A stretch of 64,000 bases of DNA from Mycolicibacterium sp. P1-18 (GCF_008329535.1 NZ_NPKR01000019.1:43707-107706); one strand, 5' to 3'. Counted from the stretch's first letter, positions 48,371 through 57,985 are shown. The notes: a model not told the origin generated them from the sequence alone. Translations and numbers: made by a program.

Positions 48371-49351
48371 ATGCTCGTCACCGATCTGCTCGACGCCGCC
48401 CTCGACCGCTCCGTCGTACTGGGCTACTCCAGGATCGGGTCGGGCGTGCGCAAGCTCTGGTGGGCCGCCGACCCGGGACCGACGTCGATGGCCGGCAAGC
48501 GCGTCGTCGTCACCGGAGCCACGTCCGGCCTCGGTGAGGCGATGGCGGCGTCGTTCGCCCGATTGGGCGCCACCGTGCATCTGCTCGGGCGCAACCCCGA
48601 AAAGGTCCGGCACTCCGCCGAGGCGATCCGCAGCGCCGTCCCCGGGTCGGTCGTCGTCGACGAGGTGTGCGACGTCGGGGATCTGGACGCCGTGCGGGCG
48701 TGGACCGACGACCTGTCCGGGCGCGTCGACGCCCTTCACGGCCTGGTGCACAACGCGGGCCTGATGCCCAAGCGCCGCGACGTGACGCCGCAGGGCCACG
48801 AGTTGCAACTCGCCTGTCACGTGCTCGGCCCGCAGGTGATGACCGAGCGGTTGCTTCCGCTGCTGCGCAACGCGGGCGGCGCGTCGGTCGTCTTTGTCTC
48901 CTCGGGCGGCATGTACAGCGCGCCGCTGTCCGTCGGCGACCTGGAATCCGCGCGCGGCGAGTACGACGGGGTCCGGGTCTACGCCAAGACCAAGCGCATG
49001 CAGGTGGTCTTGGCGGACGCCTGGGCGCGACGGCTGGCGGAGGAGCACGTCCGCGTGGAGAGCATGCATCCCGGCTGGGCGCGGACTCCCGGTGTCTCCG
49101 AAGCGCTTCCGACGTTTCAGCGGCTCACCGGGCCGATCCTTCGCGACGCGGCCGACGGTGGCGACACCGCGGTCTGGCTGGTGGCGACCCGGCCGCCGTC
49201 GCATCCACCGCACTTCTGGCACGACCGGGCGCAGCGGCCGACCACGTTCGGCTGGCAACGGCCACAGGACGCCGCGGTGGTCGCCAGGTTCCTCGACGAG
49301 GTCTCGGCGATGACCGACACGTCCCACGAGTGGATAGCCATGCGTGCTTGA
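48371..49351 (+). CDS. Short-chain dehydrogenase of the retinol-dehydrogenase-like type
   Basis: 326 residues. About 40 N-terminal residues with an amphipathic helix precede the SDR core. Cofactor loop VTGATSGLGEAM (about residues 46-57), GRNPEK after beta-2 suggesting NADP, HNAG, SSGGMYS, catalytic YAKTK and HPGWARTPGV. The layout is like dehydrogenase/reductase 12 and other membrane-associated SDRs. Starts 13 bases after the TetR stop, so the two may share a transcript. Substrate unknown. Confidence 0.85.
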   Translation: MLVTDLLDAALDRSVVLGYSRIGSGVRKLWWAADPGPTSMAGKRVVVTGATSGLGEAMAASFARLGATVHLLGRNPEKVRHSAEAIRSAVPGSVVVDEVCDVGDLDAVRAWTDDLSGRVDALHGLVHNAGLMPKRRDVTPQGHELQLACHVLGPQVMTERLLPLLRNAGGASVVFVSSGGMYSAPLSVGDLESARGEYDGVRVYAKTKRMQVVLADAWARRLAEEHVRVESMHPGWARTPGVSEALPTFQRLTGPILRDAADGGDTAVWLVATRPPSHPPHFWHDRAQRPTTFGWQRPQDAAVVARFLDEVSAMTDTSHEWIAMRA

Positions 49352-49406
49352 ACTTTTCCTGCAATGGTTGGACCCTGACTCACAGCCAACTATCAGGGGA
49401 GGCGTC

Positions 49407-50831
49407 ATGGCGCAGGCCACCGTCGAGGAACAGCCCGAACTGAAACGCGTGATGGGTCCCGGCCTGTTGCTCCTGTTCATCGTCGGGGACATCCTCGGCA
49501 CCGGCGTCTACGCGCTGACCGGTGACGTGGCGGCCGAGGTGGGCGGGGCCGCGTGGCTGCCGTTCCTGGTCGCGTTCCTCATCGCGATGGTCACCGCGTT
49601 CAGCTATCTGGAACTGGTCACCAAGTACCCGCAGGCCGCCGGTGCCGCGCTCTACGCCCACAAGGCGTTCGGCATTCACTTCGTCACGTTCCTCGTCGCG
49701 TTCATCGTGATGTGCTCGGGTATCACCTCGGCGGCCACCGCGTCGCGGTTCTTCGCCTCCAACTTCTTCAAGGGTTTCGGATTCGACTGGGGCACAGGCG
49801 GAATCGTTGCCGTCGCGGTGCTGTTCATGGTGATGGTCGCCGCGGTGAACCTGCGCGGCGTCGGCGAGAGCGTCAAGCTCAACGTGGTGCTCACCATCGT
49901 CGAGATCACCGGCCTGATGCTGGTGATCTTCGTCGGTTTCTGGGCGTTCACCCAGGGCGGTGACGCCGTCGACTTCTCCCGGGTGATCGCCTTCGACACC
50001 GCCGAGGACAAGAACGCCTTCCTCGCCGTCACCACCGCCACGTCGCTCGCCTTCTTCGCAATGGTCGGCTTCGAGGACTCGGTCAACATGGCCGAGGAGA
50101 CCAAGGATCCGGTGAAGATCTTCCCCAAGATGCTGCTGACCGGACTGGGCATCGCGGGCGTCGTCTACATCGTCGTCGCGGTCGTCGCGGTGGCCTTGGT
50201 TCCGATCGGCACCCTGGAAGCCAGCGAGACGCCGCTCGTCGAGGTGGTCAAGGCCGGGGCGCCCGGTCTGCCGATCGAGAAGATCCTGCCCTTCATCTCG
50301 ATGTTCGCCGTCGCGAACACCGCCCTGATCAACATGCTGATGGCGAGCCGGTTGATCTACGGCATGGCCAAACAGCACGTGCTGCCACCGGTTCTCGGCA
50401 CCGTCCACCCTTCGCGGCGGACCCCATGGGTGGCCATCGTGTTCACCACCTCGATCGCGTTCGGACTCATCCTCTACGTCACGGCCTTCGCCAACGACAA
50501 GGCGATCTCGACCCTCGGCGGCACCACGTCACTCCTGCTGCTCGCGGTGTTCGCCGTGGTCAACATCGCGGTGCTGGTGCTGCGCAAGGACGTTCAGCGA
50601 GATGGCAACCACTTCACGACGCCGACGTGGCTGCCCTGGGTGGGCTTCGTCGCGTCGGCCTATCTGGTGCTGCCGCTGTCCGGCCGGCCCCTGCAGCAAT
50701 ACGTGCTGGCGATCGCGCTGGTGGTCCTCGGCGTCCTGCTGTTCGGCCTCACGGTGGCGATCAACCGCGCGGTCGGCATCAAGACCACGCGGATGATCGA
50801 CGTCGAGGAGATCGACTCCGGGCCCAAGTAG
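49407..50831 (+). CDS. APC-superfamily amino acid permease
   Basis: 474 residues, about 12 transmembrane segments. APC signature PGLLLLFIVGDILGTGVYAL (the GxG of helix 1), AFFAMVGFEDSVNMAEETKDP and a C-terminal run of hydrophobic segments. It may import or exchange an amino acid or amine. GGGAGG before the ATG. It has its own 55-base upstream gap. The convergent PhyH gene has its stop directly abutting. Neighbouring dioxygenase and methyltransferases suggest that its substrate is a modified amino compound. Confidence 0.88.
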   Translation: MAQATVEEQPELKRVMGPGLLLLFIVGDILGTGVYALTGDVAAEVGGAAWLPFLVAFLIAMVTAFSYLELVTKYPQAAGAALYAHKAFGIHFVTFLVAFIVMCSGITSAATASRFFASNFFKGFGFDWGTGGIVAVAVLFMVMVAAVNLRGVGESVKLNVVLTIVEITGLMLVIFVGFWAFTQGGDAVDFSRVIAFDTAEDKNAFLAVTTATSLAFFAMVGFEDSVNMAEETKDPVKIFPKMLLTGLGIAGVVYIVVAVVAVALVPIGTLEASETPLVEVVKAGAPGLPIEKILPFISMFAVANTALINMLMASRLIYGMAKQHVLPPVLGTVHPSRRTPWVAIVFTTSIAFGLILYVTAFANDKAISTLGGTTSLLLLAVFAVVNIAVLVLRKDVQRDGNHFTTPTWLPWVGFVASAYLVLPLSGRPLQQYVLAIALVVLGVLLFGLTVAINRAVGIKTTRMIDVEEIDSGPK

Positions 50832-51809
50832 CTAGCCGATGGGACGCTTCAGCAACGGGTTGTGGGCGCTGGCCACCACCTGTCCCGGCTCGGCTCCCGG
50901 GATGAACTTGCGCCAGTCGCCGCTCACCATGGTCGGACTCGGCACGACGCGGGTGCCGTCCGCGAAGTAGGTGTTTGCCAGCACGACCCGGGCCTCGGTG
51001 GTGCGGTTGGCTCCCGCGGTGTGGAAGCAGTTGGCCCCGTGAAAGCTGACCTCGCCCGCCGCGAACGGCCCGTCCTCGACCTGAACCCCCTGTGTCCGAA
51101 ACGCTTCGGACACCCCGCGGTCGTAGGACGTGCCGTGCTTGTCGAATTCCAGACCGTCGACCAACTCCCCGACGTCGGCGCCGCGCGCGAAGGCCAACGG
51201 GCCCATCTCGCGCGGGGTGGGTTGCAGCGGGATCCACGCCGTCAACACGTCGGGGGAGTCGAGCGGAAAGTGGTGCGCGTCGTAGTGCCACGGTGTGCGT
51301 CCGGCGCCGGGCTCCTTGGACAGGGCGTTGTCGTGATAGAGCCGAACCTGCCGCGTCCCCAACAGGGCCGCGCTGATGCCGCCGATGCGCGGCGACAGCA
51401 CCGCGGCGCGTACCAAATCGTCGTCCAGCCACATCATTTCGCGGCTCTGGAAGCCGACGTCTGGGTCGACGGCCTCGTCGAGCATGGCCCGCAACCTCAC
51501 CCGGAGACGCTCGACGGCCCCGGGGCTGAGCACGCCGGGCAACTTGACGAACGCCTCGGTGCGAAACCGTTGGATCTGTTCGTCGGTGATCGGATAGGCG
51601 AGTTCGAGTTCGGCGACGACGTCGTCGTCGGACGGCAGTGGCCCCGGGTCGTGTGCCGGCGGGTCGACGAGCGGGCCGTCGGGGGCCGGGCCGTCGGCCA
51701 GTGACATGTACCAGTCCCACCACTGGTCGTTGCCCCGGTCCCACTCGACGGCGACGTCGGCCGCGGTGCCTGCGGCGGTGGCCTCGGACAGATACGGGTT
51801 GCGAATCAT
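50832..51809 (-). CDS. Phytanoyl-CoA dioxygenase (PhyH) family protein
   Basis: 325 residues. The PhyH domain has the iron-binding HxD in WHYDAHHFPLDS, the distal His in CFHTAGANRT and 2-oxoglutarate-binding Arg in the RVVLANTYF region. Such Fe(II)/2-oxoglutarate enzymes hydroxylate or halogenate lipids, amino acids (for example ectoine) and natural products; this one's substrate is not evident. ATG at 51809 overlaps the methyltransferase stop (ATGA), so the two are co-translated. Confidence 0.88.
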   Translation of the reverse strand: MIRNPYLSEATAAGTAADVAVEWDRGNDQWWDWYMSLADGPAPDGPLVDPPAHDPGPLPSDDDVVAELELAYPITDEQIQRFRTEAFVKLPGVLSPGAVERLRVRLRAMLDEAVDPDVGFQSREMMWLDDDLVRAAVLSPRIGGISAALLGTRQVRLYHDNALSKEPGAGRTPWHYDAHHFPLDSPDVLTAWIPLQPTPREMGPLAFARGADVGELVDGLEFDKHGTSYDRGVSEAFRTQGVQVEDGPFAAGEVSFHGANCFHTAGANRTTEARVVLANTYFADGTRVVPSPTMVSGDWRKFIPGAEPGQVVASAHNPLLKRPIG

Positions 51810-52624
51810 GGCTGCTGCCAAGTGATCAGGTGCGCCTCGTGGGTGAATTCGTAGGTGCCGTCCGGTCCTCGGCAGCCGGCGAGATACGCGCCGAGCACCT
51901 CGCTGTCCTCCATCTGGTCGAGTGTGACCGTGTCGTCGAACGCGCACCGCTGCAGGAAGCCCTCGGCGACGGCCCGATCGGCCGTTCCGGTGCGGTAATC
52001 CAACACCTGCACCTCGACCGGTGCCCCGGCCTCGCGCAGGGCGGCGGCGACGCCCTCGGCATCGGTGTAGGGCGTGGCGTCGGGTGCGAACGACGCCCGA
52101 TACGCGTCGTAGAACGTCAGATAGTGCGAGCGCGACGACGCCTGTGCGACCACGCCGAATCCGCCGGAGCGAAGCGACGCGACCATCTTCGCCACGCCCG
52201 CGGCCAGTTCCGCCGGCGGCAGCGCGTAGAGCGCGTGGGTGGCCCACGCCACGTCGTAGCCCGTGCCGGAGAAGTCCTGAAGCAGCACCTCGTACTCCCC
52301 GGCTGCGACGAACGGCGGTGCCAGCGCGGCGCGTGCCTCGGCGATGCTGAACGCCGACGGATCGAGCAGATCCACCTCGACGACGGGCTGCGCGGAGAGC
52401 CCCGAGGCGAGCAGGGCGGTGGGGAACTTGCCGCTGCCGCAGGCCACGTCCAGCAGCTTCACGCGTCCGTCGACCGCCTGCCGGGCGAGGTCGGCGTTCC
52501 AATCGCGCGCACCGGAGAGTTGGCGGTAATCCTCGGTGGCGAGGGCGTAGAAGGCCTGCATCTCCGCCCGTCCGGCCTCGCTCCAGTGGTCGAGGCTGCG
52601 TTGGGCGGTGTCGGGTCGGGTCAT
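51806..52624 (-). CDS. Class I SAM-dependent methyltransferase, PhyH partner
   Basis: 272 residues from ATG at 52624. N-terminal helical region HWSEAGRAEMQAFYALATEDYR. SAM motif I is LLDVACGSGKFPT (about residues 57-69), an acidic loop VDLLDPS follows motif II, and VAWATHALYALPP is motif IV. The YLTFYDAYRASFAPDATPY segment may form the acceptor site. Translationally coupled to the PhyH gene. The substrate is unknown; O- or N-methylation of a small compound fits the context. Confidence 0.85.
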   Translation of the reverse strand: MTRPDTAQRSLDHWSEAGRAEMQAFYALATEDYRQLSGARDWNADLARQAVDGRVKLLDVACGSGKFPTALLASGLSAQPVVEVDLLDPSAFSIAEARAALAPPFVAAGEYEVLLQDFSGTGYDVAWATHALYALPPAELAAGVAKMVASLRSGGFGVVAQASSRSHYLTFYDAYRASFAPDATPYTDAEGVAAALREAGAPVEVQVLDYRTGTADRAVAEGFLQRCAFDDTVTLDQMEDSEVLGAYLAGCRGPDGTYEFTHEAHLITWQQP

Positions 52625-52726
52625 CGCATAAGCCAACCACGGATCGCGACGGCCGATTCTTACGCAACGGTGTCGGCGTCGACGATCGGGTCGTTCGGGT
52701 CGCTTTTCGAGGGACACTGGCAGCAA

Positions 52727-53584
52727 ATGACTTTGATTGGGCTGCCCGTGCCCTTGGCGGGCTTGCGGGAACGCGTCCTGGAACAGCCGGCTCTTCCGGC
52801 TCTGACGAGCGAGCGGTACGCCCACACGCACGCGCGCTACGAGGCGGCCAGCGACCAGCGCCGCCGGCTGCAGGAATGGCTGGTCGGAGAGCTGCCACCG
52901 CTGCTGACCGGATGCGCACCGGTGCGGGTGGTCGGAGTCGGGGTCGGGGACGGCAGCGTCGACGCACCGCTGGCTGCAGCGTTGGCGACCGGCGGGCGCC
53001 AGGTGAGGTACACCGGCGTCGAGCCGCACGCGGCGTCTGCCGCAAAATTCGCCGAGCGGATGAACTCCCTCGACCTCGAGGCGCTCACTCCGACGGTGGT
53101 GATCGGAGACTTTGCCGACCACGACGCCGGTCATCCCGCCGATCTGGTGCACTTCGTGCACTCGCTCTACTACGTCGCCGATCTGTCCGCGGCACTCGAC
53201 CACGGTCTGAGCCTGCTCAGGCCGGGCGGGCTGCTCCTGTCGGCGGTCGCGCCGCTGGAACCGCTGTGCGTGCTCACCGAGATGCTGTGCCCGTGGGACG
53301 GGCAAACGCCGTGGTTCGCCGAGGACGTCCACGCCGATCTCGAACGGCGCGGTCTGTCCGTCGCCACCGAGACGATCGCCGGACGCCTCGACGTCCGCGA
53401 CGCCCTGAGCGATCCGCTGGGGCGAGGCGAGGACGTGCTCGACTTCCTGATCGGGGCTCGCTCCCGCGCGCTGACGCCGCCCGCACGCGAACGGCTGCTC
53501 GACTACCTGCGCGACATCTCGCTGCCCGGCGAGCCCGGCATACTGCCGCACCCGGTCGACGTGATGATCGCCCGCAAGCCCTGA
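52727..53584 (+). CDS. Second SAM-dependent methyltransferase, divergent from the first
   Basis: 285 residues. The SAM loop is VRVVGVGVGDGSVDAPLAAA, of the histamine-N-methyltransferase-like type. DLVHFVHSLYYVADLSAALDH and LRPGGLLLSAVAP match motifs IV-VI. The start ATG at 52727 lies in a 102-base gap that separates it from the divergent methyltransferase-PhyH pair; GGGACACTGG upstream offers only a weak ribosome binding site. The two methyltransferases are not close copies of each other. Its stop is 1 base from the relZ stop. Confidence 0.8.
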   Translation: MTLIGLPVPLAGLRERVLEQPALPALTSERYAHTHARYEAASDQRRRLQEWLVGELPPLLTGCAPVRVVGVGVGDGSVDAPLAAALATGGRQVRYTGVEPHAASAAKFAERMNSLDLEALTPTVVIGDFADHDAGHPADLVHFVHSLYYVADLSAALDHGLSLLRPGGLLLSAVAPLEPLCVLTEMLCPWDGQTPWFAEDVHADLERRGLSVATETIAGRLDVRDALSDPLGRGEDVLDFLIGARSRALTPPARERLLDYLRDISLPGEPGILPHPVDVMIARKP

Positions 53585-53585
53585 C

Positions 53586-55301
53586 CTAGCTTGCGGCCGA
53601 GAGCTTTTCGAGCCGCGCCTCGAGCTGGGCGACGCGGTGGGCGTTGCCCGTCAACCCCACGTAGCGCTCGCCGTAACGCGCCAGCAGCGCGTCGTCGAGG
53701 CGGCGTACCGCGCCCGCCGGGTACCGGTAGTCCATCTTCTCGTTGACCGCATCGGTGTCGAGGCCGGCGAGCAACTCGTCGAGTTCGTCGAGCGAATCGA
53801 TCCCGAGTTCCAACAGCAGTCCCGAGATCCACGCGTAGTGCTCTGTGCGCGACCAGCCCGCGTCGGGGAAGCGGTTGCCCAGATAGGTGGCCAGCACGGG
53901 AGTGCCGATGCGCGGATCGTCGGACTGCTCGGAGCGTGCCGCGGGTGGCGAGCTCTTCAAACGCTCGCGGATGGCGGAGAACTCACGGTCGGCCAGTTCG
54001 AGCAGACCCGCCGCGAGGGTGAACCGTCGGTCCAGATCGGGGGCGTCCTCCTCGGGAATGGAGCCCTTGTAGCGGATGTCGTGCTCGAACTCCGCCCAGG
54101 CGTGCTGCAGCACCGTCCGCACCTGAATCGACGCGGGCTGCTGCTCGCCCTCGACGGCGACCAGCAGATGCCTGCTGGCGTAACCCCATCGGCCTTCGCG
54201 GGCGGTCTCCTGGCCCATGTCGCGGTCGTCGAGAAGCTGCATCTCCTCGGCGAGCAGGTTGGCCACGGTTGTGACGTCGTCGCGCAGGAACGTGATGATC
54301 CGCAGGCCGATCTGGTCGGTCAGCTCCGAAAGCGGATCGGTGTAGAGACGCCGGCCGTCGACGCTGCGGTCTGCCTTCTCGGCGAAGGACGCCACGCTCT
54401 TGGTCCGCGCCGTCACGTCGAGGTAGTTGATGCCGGCGTCGTCGAGCAGCGTCGTCACCAGGTGGAGGTAGCGGTCCGTCGCACCGACCAGCGCGGGCCG
54501 CCGGGCGGCGTACTCCGCGATCGCGTCGCGCACCGCGCCCGGCGTCGGCTCGTGCGGGGCGGGGACCAGGTCCGGCGGCAGGGTGGGGGTGATGGTGGCG
54601 CCGGTCTCGGCGTCGCCGTACACCGTCACGTCCCGCGGCCTGCGGGTGGCGAACAACGCGACATAGGCGCACACCACCGCGTCGACGGGATCCTCGGCGC
54701 GGCGCAGCTCGCTCTTGCGCTCGGCGGTCTCCACCGAGTGCCGCAGGGCGATCCAGCCCTCGTTGTCGGTGACCCGCAACGAGGGGGTGGCGTGGGCGAG
54801 CGTCTCGACCAGGTCGAGCAGGCGCAGCAACTCCGACCGCAACTGGGCGACGCTGCGGCCGGGCTTCGACTTGTACTTCAGCGTCCGGCCGAGCCGGAAC
54901 AGCGCCACGGTCGCCGGATGGGGGTAGACCTCGATGGCCCGCCGCGGCGCCGCGGAATCCGGGTCGATGTCGAGCTCGAGCGCGGCCGCGAGCCGGGCCG
55001 CCCGTGGCGTACCGGCGAACTCGGGCTTGCCGGTGTTGGTGGGATGCGCGCCGGCCTCGAATTTCGCGAAGTCGCGGTTGAGGGCGGCCTCGCTGGGCCG
55101 CTGACCGGTCGGGTTGGTGACCACGAGCGGTGCGTCGAACGCCACCAGGCAGTCGTCCTGCACGTACGGCCCGATCGCCGCCCGGATGCTGGCGTCGTCC
55201 TGCGCGACGCCGACGTAGACCAACCGGCCGCCGTCGTCCACGACCGCGACGCCCGTTGGCTTGCGCTCACCCCACGCCAGGTCCACGCCGACGAAGTACA
55301 T
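53586..55301 (-). CDS. relZ: RelZ-type fusion: DUF429/RNase H-like domain plus (p)ppGpp synthetase domain
   Basis: 571 residues from ATG at 55301. Residues 1-250 are a DUF429 domain with an RNase H-like fold (FVGVDLAWGERK, AFDAPLVV, AIEVYPHPA, AEDPVDAVVCAY). Residues about 275-412 are a RelA/SpoT synthetase domain: ARTKS, LTDQIGLRII (Asp329), WGYASRHLLV and IQVRTVLQHAWAEFEHD. Family knowledge: M. smegmatis MSMEG_5849 (RelZ) has this architecture and shows RNase HII and pGpp/ppGpp synthesis. A helical C-terminal region follows. No hydrolase domain is visible. Diverges from purB with a 40-base gap. Confidence 0.93.
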   Translation of the reverse strand: MYFVGVDLAWGERKPTGVAVVDDGGRLVYVGVAQDDASIRAAIGPYVQDDCLVAFDAPLVVTNPTGQRPSEAALNRDFAKFEAGAHPTNTGKPEFAGTPRAARLAAALELDIDPDSAAPRRAIEVYPHPATVALFRLGRTLKYKSKPGRSVAQLRSELLRLLDLVETLAHATPSLRVTDNEGWIALRHSVETAERKSELRRAEDPVDAVVCAYVALFATRRPRDVTVYGDAETGATITPTLPPDLVPAPHEPTPGAVRDAIAEYAARRPALVGATDRYLHLVTTLLDDAGINYLDVTARTKSVASFAEKADRSVDGRRLYTDPLSELTDQIGLRIITFLRDDVTTVANLLAEEMQLLDDRDMGQETAREGRWGYASRHLLVAVEGEQQPASIQVRTVLQHAWAEFEHDIRYKGSIPEEDAPDLDRRFTLAAGLLELADREFSAIRERLKSSPPAARSEQSDDPRIGTPVLATYLGNRFPDAGWSRTEHYAWISGLLLELGIDSLDELDELLAGLDTDAVNEKMDYRYPAGAVRRLDDALLARYGERYVGLTGNAHRVAQLEARLEKLSAAS

Positions 55302-55341
55302 CGGTCTAGCTTGCCTCAGCCGGGTCGTAAGCTGTGTATCC

Positions 55342-56760
55342 GTGACGATTCCGAATGTCCTGGCCAATCGGTACGCCAGCGCGGAGATGGTGGCGATCTG
55401 GTCGCCAGAAGCGAAGATCGTCGCGGAGCGGCGGCTGTGGCTCGCCGTGCTGCGCGCCCAGGCTGAGCTGGGCGTCTCGGTGCCCGATGGCGTCGTCGAC
55501 GACTACGAGCGCGTGCTGGAGCAGGTCGACCTGGCCTCCATCAACGAACGCGAGCGCGTCACGCGGCACGACGTCAAGGCGCGCATCGAGGAGTTCAACG
55601 CCCTCGCCGGACACGAGCACGTGCACAAGGGCATGACCAGCCGCGACCTCACCGAGAACGTCGAGCAGCTGCAGATCCGGCGCTCGCTGCAACTCGTCCA
55701 CGCCCACGGGGTCGCCGTCGTCGCGCGGCTGGCCGAGCGCGCGGACCTCTATCGCGACGTGGTGATGGCAGGGCGTTCGCACAACGTGGCGGCGCAGGCG
55801 ACGACGCTGGGCAAGCGGTTCGCCTCGGCGGCCGAGGAGATGCTGATCGCGCTGACCCGGCTTTCCGAGCTGTTCGACCGGTACCCGCTGCGCGGGATCA
55901 AGGGTCCGATGGGCACCGCGCAGGACATGCTCGACCTGTTCGACGGCGACACCGAACGGCTGGACGCCCTCGAGCGGCGGGTGGCCGAATTCCTGGGTTT
56001 CACCGACGTTTTCACCAGCGTCGGTCAGATCTATCCGCGCTCGCTGGACCACGACGTGCTCTCGGCGCTGGTGCAGCTCGGCGCCGGGCCGTCCTCGCTG
56101 GCGCACACCATCCGGTTGATGGCGGGCAACGAGCTGGTCACCGAGGGCTTCGCGCCGGGACAGGTCGGGTCGTCCGCGATGCCGCACAAGATGAACAGCC
56201 GGTCCTGTGAGCGGGTGAACGGTCTGCAGGTAGTGCTGCGCGGTTACGGGTCGATGGCCGCGGAACTGGCCGGCGCCCAGTGGAACGAGGGTGACGTGTT
56301 CTGCTCGGTGGTGCGACGCGTCGCGCTGCCCGACGCGTTCTTCGCCCTCGACGGCCAGATCGAGACGTTCCTGACGGTGCTCGACGAGTTCGGCGCCTAC
56401 CCGGCCGTCATCCAGCGCGAGCTGGACCGTTACCTGCCGTTCCTGGCCACCACGCGCATCCTGATCGCCGCCGTCCGCGCCGGTGTCGGTCGCGAGACGG
56501 CGCACGAGGTCATCAAGGAGCACGCGGTCGCCGTCGCGCTGGCGATGCGCGAACGCGGCTCCGAGCCAGACCTTCTCGACCGGCTGGCCGCCGACCCACG
56601 TCTGCCTCTGGACCGCGCCGCGCTGGATGCGGCGCTGGCCGACAAGGAGGCGTTCACCGGGGCGGCGGGCGCGCAGGTCGACGCGGTGGTCGCGGCCGTC
56701 GAGGAATTGGTGAGCCGATACCCCGAGGCGGCTGCCTACACCTCGGGCTCCATCCTGTGA
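55342..56760 (+). CDS. purB: Adenylosuccinate lyase PurB
   Basis: 472 residues from GTG. Fumarase/aspartase superfamily: signature GSSAMPHKMNSRSCERV, HEHVHKGMTSRDLTENVEQ and MAGRSHNVAAQATTLGKRF. It cleaves SAICAR to AICAR and adenylosuccinate to AMP. The stop overlaps the cyp126 start as GTGA, so the two are coupled. Confidence 0.97.
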   Translation: MTIPNVLANRYASAEMVAIWSPEAKIVAERRLWLAVLRAQAELGVSVPDGVVDDYERVLEQVDLASINERERVTRHDVKARIEEFNALAGHEHVHKGMTSRDLTENVEQLQIRRSLQLVHAHGVAVVARLAERADLYRDVVMAGRSHNVAAQATTLGKRFASAAEEMLIALTRLSELFDRYPLRGIKGPMGTAQDMLDLFDGDTERLDALERRVAEFLGFTDVFTSVGQIYPRSLDHDVLSALVQLGAGPSSLAHTIRLMAGNELVTEGFAPGQVGSSAMPHKMNSRSCERVNGLQVVLRGYGSMAAELAGAQWNEGDVFCSVVRRVALPDAFFALDGQIETFLTVLDEFGAYPAVIQRELDRYLPFLATTRILIAAVRAGVGRETAHEVIKEHAVAVALAMRERGSEPDLLDRLAADPRLPLDRAALDAALADKEAFTGAAGAQVDAVVAAVEELVSRYPEAAAYTSGSIL

Positions 56761-57947
56761 GCTTGGCGGCGGTGGACTTCACCGACCTGGACAACTTCGC
56801 GGCGGGCTTCCCGCACGAACTGTTCGCGGTGCACCGTCGCGAGGCTCCCGTCTACTGGCACGGGCCCACCGAACACACCCCCGACGGCGAGGGCTTCTGG
56901 TCCGTCGCCACCTACGCCGAAACCCTTGCCGTGCTGCGTGATCCGGTGTCGTACTCGTCGGTGACGGGCGGCGAGCGGCCCTACGGCGGGACGCTGCTGC
57001 AGGACTTGCCGATCGCCGGTCAGGTGCTCAACATGATGGACGACCCGCGGCACGGGCAGATTCGGCGGCTGGTGAGCTCCGGCTTGACGCCGCGGATGAT
57101 CGGGCGCGTGGAGGACGACTTGCGGTCGCGCGCGCGGCGGCTGCTCGACGGGATCGAGCCGGGTCGGCGCTTCGACTTCGTGGTCGACGTGGCCGCCGAA
57201 CTGCCGATGCAGATGATCTGCATCCTGCTGGGAGTGCCGGAGTCCGAACGGCATTGGCTGTTCCACGCCATCGAGCCGCAGTTCGACCTGGGGCGCACGG
57301 CGAGCGCGGACGACGGGGCGCGGATGTACGCCTACGGCGCGGAGCTGGTCGCCGCCAAGCGGGCCAACCCCACCGACGACATGCTGTCGATCGTCGCCAA
57401 CGACGCGGCGTGTGGGCTCAGCGAGTTGGAGCTGTATCTCTTCTTCAGCCTGCTGTTCAGCGCGGGTGCGGAGACCACCCGCAACGCGATCGCGGGCGGA
57501 CTGCTGGCCTTGATCTCGAACCCGGATCAGATGGAGCTGCTGCGGTCGTCGCCCGACCTGCTGCCCACGGCCGTCGAGGAAATGGTGCGGTGGACCTCGC
57601 CGTCGCCGTCCAAGCGCCGGACGGCCACGTGCGACGTGGAGCTCGGTGGGTGTCACGTCGAAGCCGGGCAGAAGGTGCAGATCTGGGAGGGCTCGGCCAA
57701 CCGTGACTCATCGGTGTTCGCCGACCCGGACGTCTTCGACGTGACGCGTAAGCCCAATCCGCACTTGGGCTTTGGTCAGGGCGTGCACTACTGCCTGGGC
57801 GCCAACCTGGCGCGCTTGGAGCTGCGGGTGCTGTTCGAGGAGCTGCTGGGCCGCTTCACGACGGTGGCGTTGGCGGGGCCCGTCGAGTGGACGCGGAGCA
57901 ACCGGCACACGGGCATCCGCTCCCTCCCCGTCGCGATTTCGGCGTGA
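56757..57947 (+). CDS. cyp126: Cytochrome P450, CYP126
   Basis: 396 residues. I-helix LLFSAGAETTRNAI, ExxR in VEEMVRWTSPS and heme loop FGQGVHYCLGANLARLE. The purB-cyp126 order is the same as in M. tuberculosis (Rv0777-Rv0778). CYP126 binds azoles and dimeric ligands; the natural substrate is unknown. The last residues AISA and the stop lie inside a 53-base palindrome shared with the end of the convergent DUF559 gene. Confidence 0.92.
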   Translation: MSLAAVDFTDLDNFAAGFPHELFAVHRREAPVYWHGPTEHTPDGEGFWSVATYAETLAVLRDPVSYSSVTGGERPYGGTLLQDLPIAGQVLNMMDDPRHGQIRRLVSSGLTPRMIGRVEDDLRSRARRLLDGIEPGRRFDFVVDVAAELPMQMICILLGVPESERHWLFHAIEPQFDLGRTASADDGARMYAYGAELVAAKRANPTDDMLSIVANDAACGLSELELYLFFSLLFSAGAETTRNAIAGGLLALISNPDQMELLRSSPDLLPTAVEEMVRWTSPSPSKRRTATCDVELGGCHVEAGQKVQIWEGSANRDSSVFADPDVFDVTRKPNPHLGFGQGVHYCLGANLARLELRVLFEELLGRFTTVALAGPVEWTRSNRHTGIRSLPVAISA

Positions 57948-57985
57948 TTACCGGCGCTGGTCGCCGCTCAACACGCCGAAATCGC
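57933..57985. repeat. 53-base palindromic element, copy 1
   Basis: Perfect 14-base arms GCGATTTCGGCGTG (57933-57946) and CACGCCGAAATCGC (57972-57985) enclose 25 bases that include ATTACCGGCGCT. The plus strand supplies the cyp126 C-terminus and stop; the minus strand supplies the DUF559 C-terminus. It probably acts as a shared bidirectional terminator. The same element recurs at 58870. Confidence 0.9.
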
